A stretch of 64,000 bases of DNA from Siphonodentalium dalli (GCA_032622095.1 CP136064.1:252776484-252840483), one strand, 5' to 3'. Positions 43,740-54,007 are shown, counted from the stretch's first letter. The notes: a model not told the origin generated them from the letters alone. Translations and numbers: made by a program.

Positions 43740-44008
43740 TACAGAAAGACTGCAACAGTATCCTGCTCAAAGTGAGACAATGGTATTGTGGATATATTTT
43801 AGTTCCCTTCTGGCTGTCGTTGCATTCTTAACGCACACATCCGATTGCTGATTTTTTGGTGGGTATATGATAAATGTACGTGATTCTATATAGTTATATT
43901 ATGGCTATTAAGTTTTCATAAACAGGCCTTCTTGGACATAAAACATAATTTTATATTTTGTTTTCAAATCAGCGAAAATGCGTTATGAAGAGCACTGTTT
44001 TCATTACT

Positions 44009-44080
44009 GTCCCAGTAGCTCAGCGATAGAGCGCTGGACTTCTAATCCAGAGGCCGTGGGTTCGATCCCCACCTGGGATG
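44009..44080 (+). tRNA. tRNA-Arg(UCU), D-loop deletion, unit 34
   Basis: 72 nt: one G of the conserved D-loop GG (positions 18/19) is missing, which should weaken D-loop/T-loop docking. The rest is intact. Confidence 0.75.
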
Positions 44081-44204
44081 CACCGATATTTTTAAATCTT
44101 GGAATCAAAATTCGGTCGTCGTGCCTTGCTGACCTGCAAAGCGATTGTTGACAAACTGTTGAATAACGAATATAATGTCTTATAAAATGGTGTATTTATC
44201 GTAA

Positions 44205-44275
44205 GCGCCGCTGGTGTAGTGGTATCATGCAAGATTCCCATTCTTGCGACCCGGGTTCGATTCCCGGGCGGCGCA
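44205..44275 (+). tRNA. tRNA-Gly(CCC), unit 34
   Basis: No change from consensus seen. Confidence 0.96.
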
Positions 44276-44385
44276 TATCTACTTTTTCAGTTAAATATGA
44301 CAGGCCATAATTTAGCTGACATTTCTAATGGATTCAATTTTTAACAGAGGAATGTCATTTTAGAAAACCACCATTATTACCATGG

Positions 44386-44457
44386 AGCAGAGTGGCGCAG
44401 TGGTAGCGTGCTGGGCCCATAACCCAGAGGTCCGAGGATCGAAACCTCGCTCTGCTA
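44386..44457 (+). tRNA. tRNA-iMet(CAU), unit 34
   Basis: Consensus 72-nt copy. Confidence 0.96.
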
Positions 44458-44749
44458 ATATTTTCGTCAAGGGGAGAGGAAGGAAGAATTATCACTTTGT
44501 TTGAAAGTAAATACAGTAAGAATGTGCGTGTGTGTTTTAATGTTTATATTAAAATATGGTTTTATTTATTATTGCTAGCAAATTAAAAAAAACGCTTCTT
44601 AAATGAATCGTGCACATGCATGCATTTCAAGGGAGACTCGAAATGCATGACTTGTCCAGTCTATCGTTATAAAGTTCAAAGTCGCGTTGACTTCTCGACA
44701 ACAAATGTGCTAGCTGCTCAAGAAGCTAAATTTGCGTTCATATCTCGCC

Positions 44750-44811
44750 GCATCGGTGGTTCAGTGGTAGAATGCACGCGGGCGACCCGGGTTCGATTCC
44801 CGGCCGATGCA
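44750..44811 (+). pseudogene. tRNA-Gly(GCC) pseudogene lacking anticodon, unit 34
   Basis: 62 nt. Nine bases after 44775 are deleted, removing most of the 5' anticodon stem and the loop bases up to and including the GCC anticodon. Acceptor, D arm and T arm (both promoter boxes) remain, so it could still be transcribed. Confidence 0.92.
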
Positions 44812-44972
44812 AAATAAGTTTTTTTCACTGATTTTGTTTGTGGATATCCACCTCATTTTGGACTATGCAGTTTAATTGGGAACTTGAGAAAAACTAATTT
44901 CATTGGCACATAAATTTGTTTAAAGAAAACGGACGGACTTGCGATTCGCATTTCATCGAGCAAAATTACTGT

Positions 44973-45056
44973 TGTCAGAAGTGGGATTCGAACCCACGCC
45001 TGGAAGACCCGACTGCGACCTGAACGCAGCGCCTTAGACCACTCGGCCATCCTGAC
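44973..45056 (-). tRNA. tRNA-Leu(CAG), unit 34
   Basis: Variable-arm stem mismatch only. Confidence 0.88.
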
Positions 45057-45325
45057 TACAGAAAGACTGCAACAGTATCCTGCTCAAAGTGAGACAATGG
45101 TATTGTGGATATATTTTAGTTCCCTTCTGGCTGTCGTTGCATTCTTAACGCACACATCCGATTGCTGATTTTTTGGTGGGTATATGATAAATGTACGTGA
45201 TTCTATATAGTTATATTATGGCTATTAAGTTTTCATAAACAGGCCTTCTTGGACATAAAACATAATTTTATATTTTGTTTTCAAATCAGCGAAAATGCGC
45301 TATGAAGAGCACTGTTTTCATTACT

Positions 45326-45398
45326 TTCCCAGTAGCTCAGCGGATAGAGCGCTGCACTTCTAATCCAGAGGCCGTGGGTTCGATCCCCACCTTGGATG
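45326..45398 (+). tRNA. tRNA-Arg(UCU), degenerate, unit 35
   Basis: Three stem lesions: G1 to T, an anticodon-stem G to C (CTGCA), and an acceptor 3'-strand G to T. Probably a decaying copy. Confidence 0.6.
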
Positions 45399-45522
45399 CA
45401 CAGATATTTTTAAATCTTGGAATCAAAATTCGGTCGTCGTGCCTTGCTGACCTGCAAAGCGATTGTTGACAAACTGTTGAATAACGAATATAATGTCTTA
45501 TAAAATGGTGTATTTATCGTAA

Positions 45523-45593
45523 GCGCCGCTGGTGTAGTGGTATCATGCAAGATTTCCATTCTTGCGACCCGGGTTCGATTCCCGGGCGGCGCA
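45523..45593 (+). tRNA. tRNA-Gly(UCC), anticodon-switched copy, unit 35
   Basis: A single C to T at 45555 converts the CCC anticodon to TCC (45555-45557) in an otherwise consensus body. If expressed it would read GGA (and GGG by wobble), still inserting glycine. It is the only UCC copy in the window. Confidence 0.88.
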
Positions 45594-45703
45594 TATCTAC
45601 TTTTTCAGTTAAATATGACAAGCCATAATTTAGCTGACATTTCTAATGGATTCAATTTTTAACAGAGGAATGTCATTTTAGAAAACCACCATTATTACCA
45701 TGG

Positions 45704-45775
45704 AGCAGAGTGGCGCAGTGGTAGCGTGCTGGGCCCATAACCCAGAGGTCCGAGGATCGAAACCTCGCTCTGCTA
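45704..45775 (+). tRNA. tRNA-iMet(CAU), unit 35
   Basis: Consensus 72-nt copy. Confidence 0.96.
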
Positions 45776-46063
45776 ATATTTTCGTCAAGGGGAGAGGAAG
45801 GAAGAATTATCACTTTGTTTGAAAGTAAATACAGTAAGAATGTGCGTGTGTGTTTTAATGTTTATATTAAAATATGGTTTTATTTATTATTGCTAGCAAA
45901 TTAAAAAAAACGCTTCTTAAATGAATCGTGCACATGCATTTCAAGGGAGACTCGAAATGCATGACTTGTCCAGTCTATCGTTATAAAGTTCAAAGTCGCG
46001 TTGACTTCTCGACAACAAATGTGCTAGCTGCTCAAGAAGCTAAATTTGCGTTCATATCTCGCC

Positions 46064-46134
46064 GCATCGGTGGTTCGGTGGTAGAATGCTCGCCTGCCAC
46101 GCGGGCGACCCGGGTTCGATTCCCGGCCGATGCA
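46064..46134 (+). tRNA. tRNA-Gly(GCC), unit 35
   Basis: D-loop A to G (TTCGGTGG), shared with units 40 and 42. Confidence 0.93.
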
Positions 46135-46295
46135 AAATAAGTTTTTTTCACTGATTTTGTTTGTGGATATCCACCTCATTTTGGACTATGCAGTTTAATT
46201 GGGAACTTGAGAAAAACAAATTTCATTGGCACATAAATTTGTTTAAAGAAAACGGACGGACTTGCGATTCGCATTTCATCGAGCAAAATTACTGT

Positions 46296-46379
46296 TGTCA
46301 GAAGTGGGATTCGAACCCACGCCGGGAAGACCCGACTGCGACCTGAACGCAGCGCCTTAGACCACTCGGCCATCCTGAC
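46296..46379 (-). tRNA. tRNA-Leu(CAG), unit 35
   Basis: Fully paired copy. Confidence 0.96.
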
Positions 46380-46648
46380 TACAGAAAGACTGCGACAGTA
46401 TCCTGCTCAAAGTGAGACAATGGTATTGTGGATATATTTTAGTTCCCTTCTGGCTGTCGTTGCATTCTTAACGCACACATCCGATTGCTGATTTTTTGGT
46501 GGGTATATGATAAATGTACGTGATTCTATATAGTTATATTATGGCTATTAAGTTTTCATAAACAGGCCTTCTTGGACATAAAACATAATTTTATATTTTG
46601 TTTTCAAATCAGCGAAAATGCGTTATGAAGAGCACTGTTTTAATTACT

Positions 46649-46722
46649 GTCCCAGTAGCTCAGCGGATAGAGCGCTGGACTTCTAACTCCAGAGGCCGTG
46701 GGTTCGATCCCCACCTGGGATG
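46649..46722 (+). tRNA. tRNA-Arg(UCU) with 8-nt anticodon loop, unit 36
   Basis: 74 nt. A C inserted at 46687 on the 3' side of the anticodon (46682-46684) enlarges the loop to CTTCTAAC while the stem CTGGA/TCCAG still pairs. Enlarged anticodon loops are the classic form of +1 frameshift suppressor tRNAs, but decay is the simpler reading. Confidence 0.75.
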
Positions 46723-46846
46723 CACAGATATTTTTAAATCTTGGAATCAAAATTCGGTCGTCGTGCCTTGCTGACCTGCAAAGCGATTGTTGACAAACTG
46801 TTGAATAACGAATATAATGTCTTATAAAATGGTGTATTTATCGTAA

Positions 46847-46917
46847 GCGCCGCTGGTGTAGTGGTATCATGCAAGATTCCCATTCTTGCGACCCGGGTTC
46901 GATTCCCGGGCGGCGCA
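46847..46917 (+). tRNA. tRNA-Gly(CCC), unit 36
   Basis: No change from consensus seen. Confidence 0.96.
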
Positions 46918-47027
46918 TATCTACTTTTTCAGTTAAATATGACAAGCCATAATTTAGCTGACATTTCTAATGGATTCAATTTTTAACAGAGGAATGTCAT
47001 TTTAGAAAACCACCATTATTACCATGG

Positions 47028-47099
47028 AGCAGAGTGGCGCAGTGGTAGCGTGCTGGGCCCATAACCCAGAGGTCCGAGGATCGAAACCTCGCTCTGCTA
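47028..47099 (+). tRNA. tRNA-iMet(CAU), unit 36
   Basis: Consensus 72-nt copy. Confidence 0.96.
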
Positions 47100-47391
47100 A
47101 TATTTTCGTCAAGGGGAGAGGAAGGAAGAATTATCACTTTGTTTGAAAGTAAATACAGTAAGAATGTGCGTGTGTGTTTTAATGTTTATATTAAAATATG
47201 GTTTTATTTATTATTGCTAGCAAATTAAAAAAAACGCTTCTTAAATGAATCGTGCACATGCATGCATTTCAAGGGAGACTCGAAATGCATGACTTGTCCA
47301 GTCTATCGTTATAAAGTTCAAAGTCGCGTCGACTTCTCGACAACAAATGTGCTAGCTGCTCAAGAAGCTAAATTTGCGTTCATATCTCGCC

Positions 47392-47462
47392 GCATCGGTG
47401 GTTCAGTGGTAGAATGCTCGCCTGCCACGCGGGCGACCCGGGTTCGATTCCCGGCCGATGCA
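47392..47462 (+). tRNA. tRNA-Gly(GCC), unit 36
   Basis: No change from consensus seen. Confidence 0.96.
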
Positions 47463-47617
47463 AAATAAGTTTTTTTCACTGATTTTGTTTGTGGATATCC
47501 ACCTCATTTTGGACTATGCAGTTTAATTGGGAACTTGAGAAAAACAAATTTCATTGGCACATAAATTTGTTTAAAGAAAACGGACGGACTTCGCATTTCA
47601 TCGAGCAAAATTACTGT

Positions 47618-47701
47618 TGTCAGAAGTGGGATTCGAACCCACGCCGGGAAGACCCGACTGCGACCTGAACGCAGCGCCTTAGACCACTCGGCCATCCTGA
47701 C
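47618..47701 (-). tRNA. tRNA-Leu(CAG), unit 36
   Basis: Fully paired copy; a 6-base spacer deletion downstream is shared with unit 43. Confidence 0.96.
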
Positions 47702-47970
47702 TACAGAAAGACTGCAACAGTATCCTGCTCAAAGTGAGACAATGGTATTGTGGATATATTTTAGTTCCCTTCTGGCTGTCGTTGCATTCTTAACGCACAC
47801 ATCCGATTGCTGATTTTTTGGTGGGTATATGATAAATGTACGTGATTCTATATAGTTATATTATGGCTATTAAGTTTTCATAAACAGGCCTTCTTGGACA
47901 TAAAACATAATTTTATATTTTGTTTTCAAATCAGCGAAAATGCGTTATGAAGATCACTGTTTTCATCACT

Positions 47971-48043
47971 GTCCCAGTAGCTCAGCGGATAGAGCGCTGG
48001 ACTTCTAATCCAGAGGCCGTGGGTTCGATCCCCACCTGGGATG
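47971..48043 (+). tRNA. tRNA-Arg(UCU), unit 37
   Basis: No change from consensus seen. Confidence 0.96.
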
Positions 48044-48167
48044 CACAGATATTTTTAAATCTTGGAATCAAAATTCGGTCGTCGTGCCTTGCTGACCTGC
48101 AAAGCGATTGTTGACAAACTGTTGAATAACGAATATAATGTCTTATAAAATGGTGTATTTATCGTAA

Positions 48168-48238
48168 GCGCCGCTGGTGTAGTGGTATCATGCAAGATTC
48201 CCATTCTTGCGACCCGGGTTCGATTCCCGGGCGGCGCA
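48168..48238 (+). tRNA. tRNA-Gly(CCC), unit 37
   Basis: No change from consensus seen. Confidence 0.96.
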
Positions 48239-48348
48239 TATCTACTTTTTCAGTTAAATATGACAGGCCATAATTTAGCTGACATTTCTAATGGATTCAA
48301 TTTTTAACAGAGGAATGTCATTTTAGAAAACCACCATTATTACCATGG

Positions 48349-48420
48349 AGCAGAGTGGCGCAGTGGTAGCGTGCTGGGCCCATAACCCAGAGGTCCGAGG
48401 ATCGAAACCTCGCTCTGCTA
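48349..48420 (+). tRNA. tRNA-iMet(CAU), unit 37
   Basis: Consensus 72-nt copy. Confidence 0.96.
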
Positions 48421-48708
48421 ATATTTTCGTCAAGGGGAGAGGAAGGAAGAATTATCACTTTGTTTGAAAGTAAATACAGTAAGAATGTGCGTGTGTGTTT
48501 TAATGTTTATATTAAAATATGGTTTTATTTATTATTGCTAGCAAATTAAAAAAAACGATTCTTAAATGAATCGTGCACATGCATTTCAAGGGAGACTCGA
48601 AATGCATGACTTGTCCAGTCTATCGTTATAAAGTTCAAAGTCGCGTTGACTTCTCGACAACAAATGTGCTAGCTGCTCAAGAAGCTAAATTTGCGTTCAT
48701 ATCTCGCC

Positions 48709-48779
48709 GCATCGGTGGTTCAGTGGTAGAATGCTCGCCTGCCACGCGGGCGACCCGGGTTCGATTCCCGGCCGATGCA
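48709..48779 (+). tRNA. tRNA-Gly(GCC), unit 37
   Basis: Consensus gene with T4 terminator. Confidence 0.96.
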
Positions 48780-48940
48780 AAATAAGTTTTGTTCACTGAT
48801 TTTGTTTGTGGATATCCACCTCATTTTGGACTATGCAGTTTAATTGGGAACTTGAGAAAAACAAATTTCATTGGCACATAAATTTGTTTAAAGAAAACGG
48901 ACGGACTTGCGATTCGCATTTCATCGAGCAAAATTACTGT

Positions 48941-49024
48941 TGTCATAAGTGGGATTCGAACCCACGCCGGGAAGACCCGACTGCGACATGAACGCAGCGC
49001 CTTAGACCACTCGGCCATCCTGAC
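48941..49024 (-). tRNA. tRNA-Leu body with CAU (Met) anticodon, unit 37
   Basis: Class II leucine tRNA with its variable arm and A73, but G36 of the anticodon is T, so CAG becomes CAU (complement at 48988-48990). The acceptor also has a G5-A68 mismatch (TGTCATA at the 3' end). The loop flanks (U33, G37) are unchanged. An annotation program would name it tRNA-Met from the anticodon, yet its body is leucine. If charged with leucine it would misread AUG. Confidence 0.85.
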
Positions 49025-49295
49025 TATACAGAAAGACTGCAACAGTATCCTGCTCAAAGTGAGACAATGGTATTGTGGATATATTTTAGTTCCCTTCTGG
49101 CTGTCGTTGCATTCTTAACGCACACATCCGATTGCTGATTTTTTGGTGGGTATATGATAAATGTACGTGATTCTATATAGTTATATTATGGCTATTAAGT
49201 TTTCATAAACAGGCCTTCTTGGACATAAAACATAATTTTATATTTTGTTTTCAAATCAGCGAAAATGCGTTATGAAGAGCACTGTTTTCATTACT

Positions 49296-49368
49296 GTCCC
49301 GGTAGCTCAGCGGATAGAGCGCTGGACTTCTAATCCAGAGGCCGTGGGTTCGATCCCCACCTGGGATG
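49296..49368 (+). tRNA. tRNA-Arg(UCU), unit 38
   Basis: A6 to G gives a G-U pair in the acceptor. Confidence 0.93.
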
Positions 49369-49492
49369 CACAGATATTTTTAAATCTTGGAATCAAAATT
49401 CGGTCGTCGTGCCTTGCTGACCTGCAAAGCGATTGTTGACAAACTGTTGAATAACGAATATAATGTCTTATAAAATGGTGTATTTATCGTAA

Positions 49493-49563
49493 GCGCCGCT
49501 GGTGTAGTGGTATCATGCAAGATTCCCATTCTTGCGACCCGGGTTCGATTCCCGGGCGGCGCA
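49493..49563 (+). tRNA. tRNA-Gly(CCC), unit 38
   Basis: Consensus gene, but followed directly by a Leu gene: the iMet and Gly(GCC) of this unit are deleted. Confidence 0.96.
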
Positions 49564-49712
49564 TATCTACTTTTTCAGTTAAATATGACAGGCCATAATT
49601 TAGCTGACATTTCTAATGGATTCAATTTTTAACAGAGGAATGTCATTTTAGAAATTTGTTTAAAGAAAACGGACGGACTTGCGATTCGCATTTCATCGAG
49701 CAAAATTACTGT

Positions 49713-49796
49713 TGTCAGAAGTGGGATTCGAACCCACGCCTGGAAGACCCGACTGCGACCTGATCGCAGCGCCTTAGACCACTCGGCCATCCTGAC
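49713..49796 (-). tRNA. tRNA-Leu(CAG), mini-unit copy a, unit 38
   Basis: U32 to A in the anticodon loop plus a variable-arm mismatch; anticodon still CAG. Confidence 0.87.
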
Positions 49797-50040
49797 TACA
49801 GAAAGACTGCAACAGTATCCTGCTCAAAGTGAGACAATGGTATTGTGGATATATTTTAGTTCCCTTCTGGCTGTCGTTGCATTCTTAACGCACACGTCCG
49901 ATTGCTGATTTTTTGACAGGCCATAATTTAGCTGACATTTCTAATGGATTCAATTTTTAACAGAGGAATGTCATTTTAGAAATTTGTTTAAAGAAAACGG
50001 ACGGACTTGCGATTCGCATTTCATCGAGCAAAATTACTGT

Positions 50041-50124
50041 TGTCAGAAGTGGGATTCGAACCCACGCCTGGAAGACCCGACTGCGACCTGATCGCAGCGC
50101 CTTAGACCACTCGGCCATCCTGAC
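50041..50124 (-). tRNA. tRNA-Leu(CAG), mini-unit copy b, unit 38
   Basis: Same A32 and variable-arm changes as copy a, 328 bases away. Confidence 0.87.
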
Positions 50125-50393
50125 TACAGAAAGACTGCAACAGTATCCTGCTCAAAGTGAGACAATGGTATTGTGGATATATTTTAGTTCCCTTCTGGCT
50201 GTCGTTGCATTCTTAACGCACACATCCGATTGCTGATTTTTTGGTGGGTATATGATAAATGTACGTGATTCTATATAGTTATATTATGGCTATTAAGTTT
50301 TCATAAACAGGCCTTCTTGGACATAAAACATAATTTTATATTTTGTTTTCAAATCAGCGAAAATGCGTTATGAAGAGCACTGTTTTCATTACT

Positions 50394-50466
50394 GTCCCAG
50401 TAGCTCAGCGGATAGAGCGCTGGACTTCTAATCCAGAGGCCGTGGGTTCGATCCCCACCTGGGATG
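50394..50466 (+). tRNA. tRNA-Arg(UCU), unit 39
   Basis: No change from consensus seen. Confidence 0.96.
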
Positions 50467-50590
50467 CACAGATATTTTTAAATCTTGGAATCAAAATTCG
50501 GCCGTCGTGCCTTGCTGACCTGCAAAGCGATTGTTGACAAACTGTTGAATAACGAATATAATGTCTTATAAAATGGTGTATTTATCGTAA

Positions 50591-50661
50591 GCGCCGCTGG
50601 TGTAGTGGTATCATGCAAGATTCCCATTCTTGCGACCCGGGTTCGATTCCCGGGCGGCGCA
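50591..50661 (+). tRNA. tRNA-Gly(CCC), unit 39
   Basis: No change from consensus seen. Confidence 0.96.
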
Positions 50662-50771
50662 TATCTACTTTTTCAGTTAAATATGACAGGCCATAATTTA
50701 GCTGACATTTCTAATGGATTCAATTTTTAACAGAGGAATGTCATTTTAGAAAACCACCATTATTACCATGG

Positions 50772-50843
50772 AGCAGAGTGGCGCAGTGGTAGCGTGCTGG
50801 GCCCATAACCCAGAGGTCAGAGGATCGAAACCTCGCTCTGCTA
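50772..50843 (+). tRNA. tRNA-iMet(CAU), T-stem variant, unit 39
   Basis: Outer T-stem A-G mismatch as in unit 29, but A73 kept. Confidence 0.82.
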
Positions 50844-51131
50844 ATATTTTCGTCAAGGGGAGAGGAAGGAAGAATTATCACTTTGTTTGAAAGTAAATAC
50901 AGTAAGAATGTGCGTGTGTGTTTTAATGTTTATATTAAAATATGGTTTTATTTATTATTGCTAGCAAATTAAAAAAAACGCTTCTTAAATGAATCGTGCA
51001 CATGCATTTCAAGGGAGACTCGAAATGCATGACTTGTCCAGTCTATCGTTATAAAGTTCAAAGTCGCGTTGACTTCTCGACAACAAATGTGCTAGCTGCT
51101 CAAGAAGCTAAATTTGCGTTCATATCTCGCC

Positions 51132-51202
51132 GCATCGGTGGTTCAGTGGTAGAATGCTCGCCTGCCACGCGGGCGACCCGGGTTCGATTCCCGGCCGATG
51201 CA
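51132..51202 (+). tRNA. tRNA-Gly(GCC), unit 39
   Basis: No change from consensus seen. Confidence 0.96.
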
Positions 51203-51362
51203 AAATAAGTTTTTTTCACTGATTTTGTTTGTTATATCCACCTCATTTTGGACTATGCAGTTTAATTGGGAACTTGAGAAAAACAAATTTCATTGGCACA
51301 TAAATTTGTTTAAAGAAAACGGACGGACTTGCGATTCGCATTTCATCGAGCAAAATTACTGT

Positions 51363-51446
51363 TGTCAGAAGTGGGATTCGAACCCACGCCTGGAAGACCC
51401 GACTGCGACCTGAACGCAGCGCCTTAGACCACTCGGCCATCCTGAC
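51363..51446 (-). tRNA. tRNA-Leu(CAG), unit 39
   Basis: Variable-arm stem mismatch only. Confidence 0.88.
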
Positions 51447-51715
51447 TACAGAAAGACTGCAACAGTATCCTGCTCAAAGTGAGACAATGGTATTGTGGAT
51501 ATATTTTAGTTCCCTTCTGGCTGTCGTTGCATTCTTAACGCACACATCCGATTGCTGATTTTTTGGTGGGTATATGATAAATGTACGTGATTCTATATAG
51601 TTATATTATGGCTATTAAGTTTTCATAAACAGGCCTTCTTGGACATAAAACATAATTTTATATTTTGTTTTCAAATCAGCGAAAATGCGTTATGAAGAGC
51701 ACTGTTTTCATTACT

Positions 51716-51788
51716 GTCCCAGTAGCTCAGCGGATAGAGCGCTGGACTTCTAATCCAGAGGCCGTGGGTTCGATCCCCACCTGGGATG
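51716..51788 (+). tRNA. tRNA-Arg(UCU), unit 40
   Basis: No change from consensus seen. Confidence 0.96.
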
Positions 51789-51912
51789 CACAGATATTTT
51801 TAAATCTTGGAATCAAAATTCGGTCGTCGTGCCTTGCTGACCTGCAAAGCGATTGTTGACAAACTGTTGAATAACGAATATAATGTCTTATAAAATGGTG
51901 TATTTATCGTAA

Positions 51913-51983
51913 GCGCCGCTGGTGTAGTGGTATCATGCAAGATTCCCATTCTTGCGACCCGGGTTCGATTCCCGGGCGGCGCA
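51913..51983 (+). tRNA. tRNA-Gly(CCC), unit 40
   Basis: No change from consensus seen. Confidence 0.96.
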
Positions 51984-52093
51984 TATCTACTTTTTCAGTT
52001 AAATATGACAAGCCATAATTTAGCTGACATTTCTAATGGATTCAATTTTTAACAGAGGAATGTCATTTTAGAAAACCACCATTATTACCATGG

Positions 52094-52165
52094 AGCAGAG
52101 TGGCGCAGTGGTAGCGTGCTGGGCCCATAACCCAGAGGTCCGAGGATCGAAACCTCGCTCTGCTA
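52094..52165 (+). tRNA. tRNA-iMet(CAU), unit 40
   Basis: Consensus 72-nt copy. Confidence 0.96.
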
Positions 52166-52453
52166 ATATTTTCGTCAAGGGGAGAGGAAGGAAGAATTAT
52201 CACTTTGTTTGAAAGTAAATACAGTAAGAATGTGCGTGTGTGTTTTAATGTTTATATTAAAATATGGTTTTATTTATTATTGCTAGCAAATTAAAAAAAA
52301 CGCTTCTTAAATGAATCGTGCACATGCATTTCAAGGGAGACTCGAAATGCATGACTTGTCCAGTCTATCGTTATAAAGTTCAAAGTCGCGTTGACTTCTC
52401 GACAACAAATGTGCTAGCTGCTCAAGAAGCTAAATTTGCGTTCATATCTCGCC

Positions 52454-52524
52454 GCATCGGTGGTTCGGTGGTAGAATGCTCGCCTGCCACGCGGGCGACC
52501 CGGGTTCGATTCCCGGCCGATGCA
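52454..52524 (+). tRNA. tRNA-Gly(GCC), unit 40
   Basis: D-loop A to G as in unit 35. Confidence 0.93.
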
Positions 52525-52685
52525 AAATAAGTTTTTTTCACTGATTTTGTTTGTGGATATCCACCTCATTTTGGACTATGCAGTTTAATTGGGAACTTGA
52601 GAAAAACAAATTTCATTGGCACATAAATTTGTTTAAAGAAAACGGACGGACTTGCGATTCGCATTTCATCGAGCAAAATTACTGT

Positions 52686-52769
52686 TGTCAGAAGTGGGTT
52701 TCGAACCCACTCCGGGAAGACCCGACTGCGACCTGAACGCAGCGCCTTAGACCACTCGGCCATCCTGAC
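52686..52769 (-). tRNA. tRNA-Leu(CAG), unit 40
   Basis: Stems intact; T-loop T to A (TTCGAAA) and a C to A just before the T stem, both shared with unit 42. Confidence 0.9.
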
Positions 52770-53038
52770 TACAGAAAGACTGCAACAGTATCCTGCTCAA
52801 AGTGAGACAATGGTATTGTGGATATATTTTAGTTCCCTTCTGGCTGTCGTTGCATTCTTAACGCACACATCCGATTGCTGATTTTTTGGTGGGTATATGA
52901 TAAATGTACGTGATTCTATATAGTTATATTATGGCTATTAAGTTTTCATAAACAGGCCTTCTTGGACATAAAACATAATTTTATATTTTGTTTTCAAATC
53001 AGCGAAAATGCGTTATGAAGAGCACTGTTTTAATTACT

Positions 53039-53111
53039 GTCCCAGTAGCTCAGCGGATAGAGCGCTGGACTTCTAATCCAGAGGCCGTGGGTTCGATCCC
53101 CACCTGGGATG
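53039..53111 (+). tRNA. tRNA-Arg(UCU), unit 41
   Basis: No change from consensus seen. Confidence 0.96.
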
Positions 53112-53235
53112 CACAGATATTTTTAAATCTTGGAATCAAAATTCGGCCGTCGTGCCTTGCTGACCTGCAAAGCGATTGTTGACAAACTGTTGAATAACGA
53201 ATATAATGTCTTATAAAATGGTGTATTTATCGTAA

Positions 53236-53306
53236 GCGCCGCTGGTGTAGTGGTATCATGCAAGATTCCCATTCTTGCGACCCGGGTTCGATTCCCGGGC
53301 GGCGCA
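53236..53306 (+). tRNA. tRNA-Gly(CCC), unit 41
   Basis: No change from consensus seen. Confidence 0.96.
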
Positions 53307-53416
53307 TATCTACTTTTTCAGTTAAATATGACAGGCCATAATTTAGCTGACATTTCTAATGGATTCAATTTTTAACAGAGGAATGTCATTTTAGAAAACC
53401 ACCATTATTACCATGG

Positions 53417-53488
53417 AGCAGAGTGGCGCAGTGGTAGCGTGCTGGGCCCATAACCCAGAGGTCAGAGGATCGAAACCTCGCTCTGCTA
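53417..53488 (+). tRNA. tRNA-iMet(CAU), T-stem variant, unit 41
   Basis: Outer T-stem mismatch as in unit 39. Confidence 0.82.
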
Positions 53489-53776
53489 ATATTTTCGTCA
53501 AGGGGAGAGGAAGGAAGAATTATCACTTTGTTTGAAAGTAAATACAGTAAGAATGTGCGTGTGTGTTTTAATGTTTATATTAAAATATGGTTTTATTTAT
53601 TATTGCTAGCAAATTAAAAAAAACGCTTCTTAAATGAATCGTGCACATGCATTTCAAGGGAGACTCGAAATGCATGACTTGTCCAGTCTATCGTTATAAA
53701 GTTCAAAGTCGCGTTGACTTCTCGACAACAAATGTGCTAGCTGCTCAAGAAGCTAAATTTGCGTTCATATCTCGCC

Positions 53777-53847
53777 GCATCGGTGGTTCAGTGGTAGAAT
53801 GCTCGCCTGCCACGCGGGCGACCCGGGTTCGATTCCCGGCCGATGCA
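53777..53847 (+). tRNA. tRNA-Gly(GCC), unit 41
   Basis: No change from consensus seen. Confidence 0.96.
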
Positions 53848-54007
53848 AAATAAGTTTTTTTCACTGATTTTGTTTGTTATATCCACCTCATTTTGGACTA
53901 TGCAGTTTAATTGGGAACTTGAGAAAAACAAATTTCATTGGCACATAAATTTGTTTAAAGAAAACGGACGGACTTGCGATTCGCATTTCATCGAGCAAAA
54001 TTACTGT

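Larger units (their letters stand above)
49587..50242. repeat. Duplicated 328-base mini-unit carrying only tRNA-Leu
   Basis: At about 49652 the spacer after Gly(CCC) jumps straight to the spacer before Leu (shared AAA at the joint), removing iMet, Gly(GCC) and the sequence between. At about 49914 the Leu upstream flank jumps back to the post-Gly(CCC) spacer, and at about 49981 the same deletion joint recurs. The two Leu genes start 328 bases apart and share a private anticodon-loop change, so the deleted form was tandemly duplicated. Outer limits are approximate. Confidence 0.88.
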
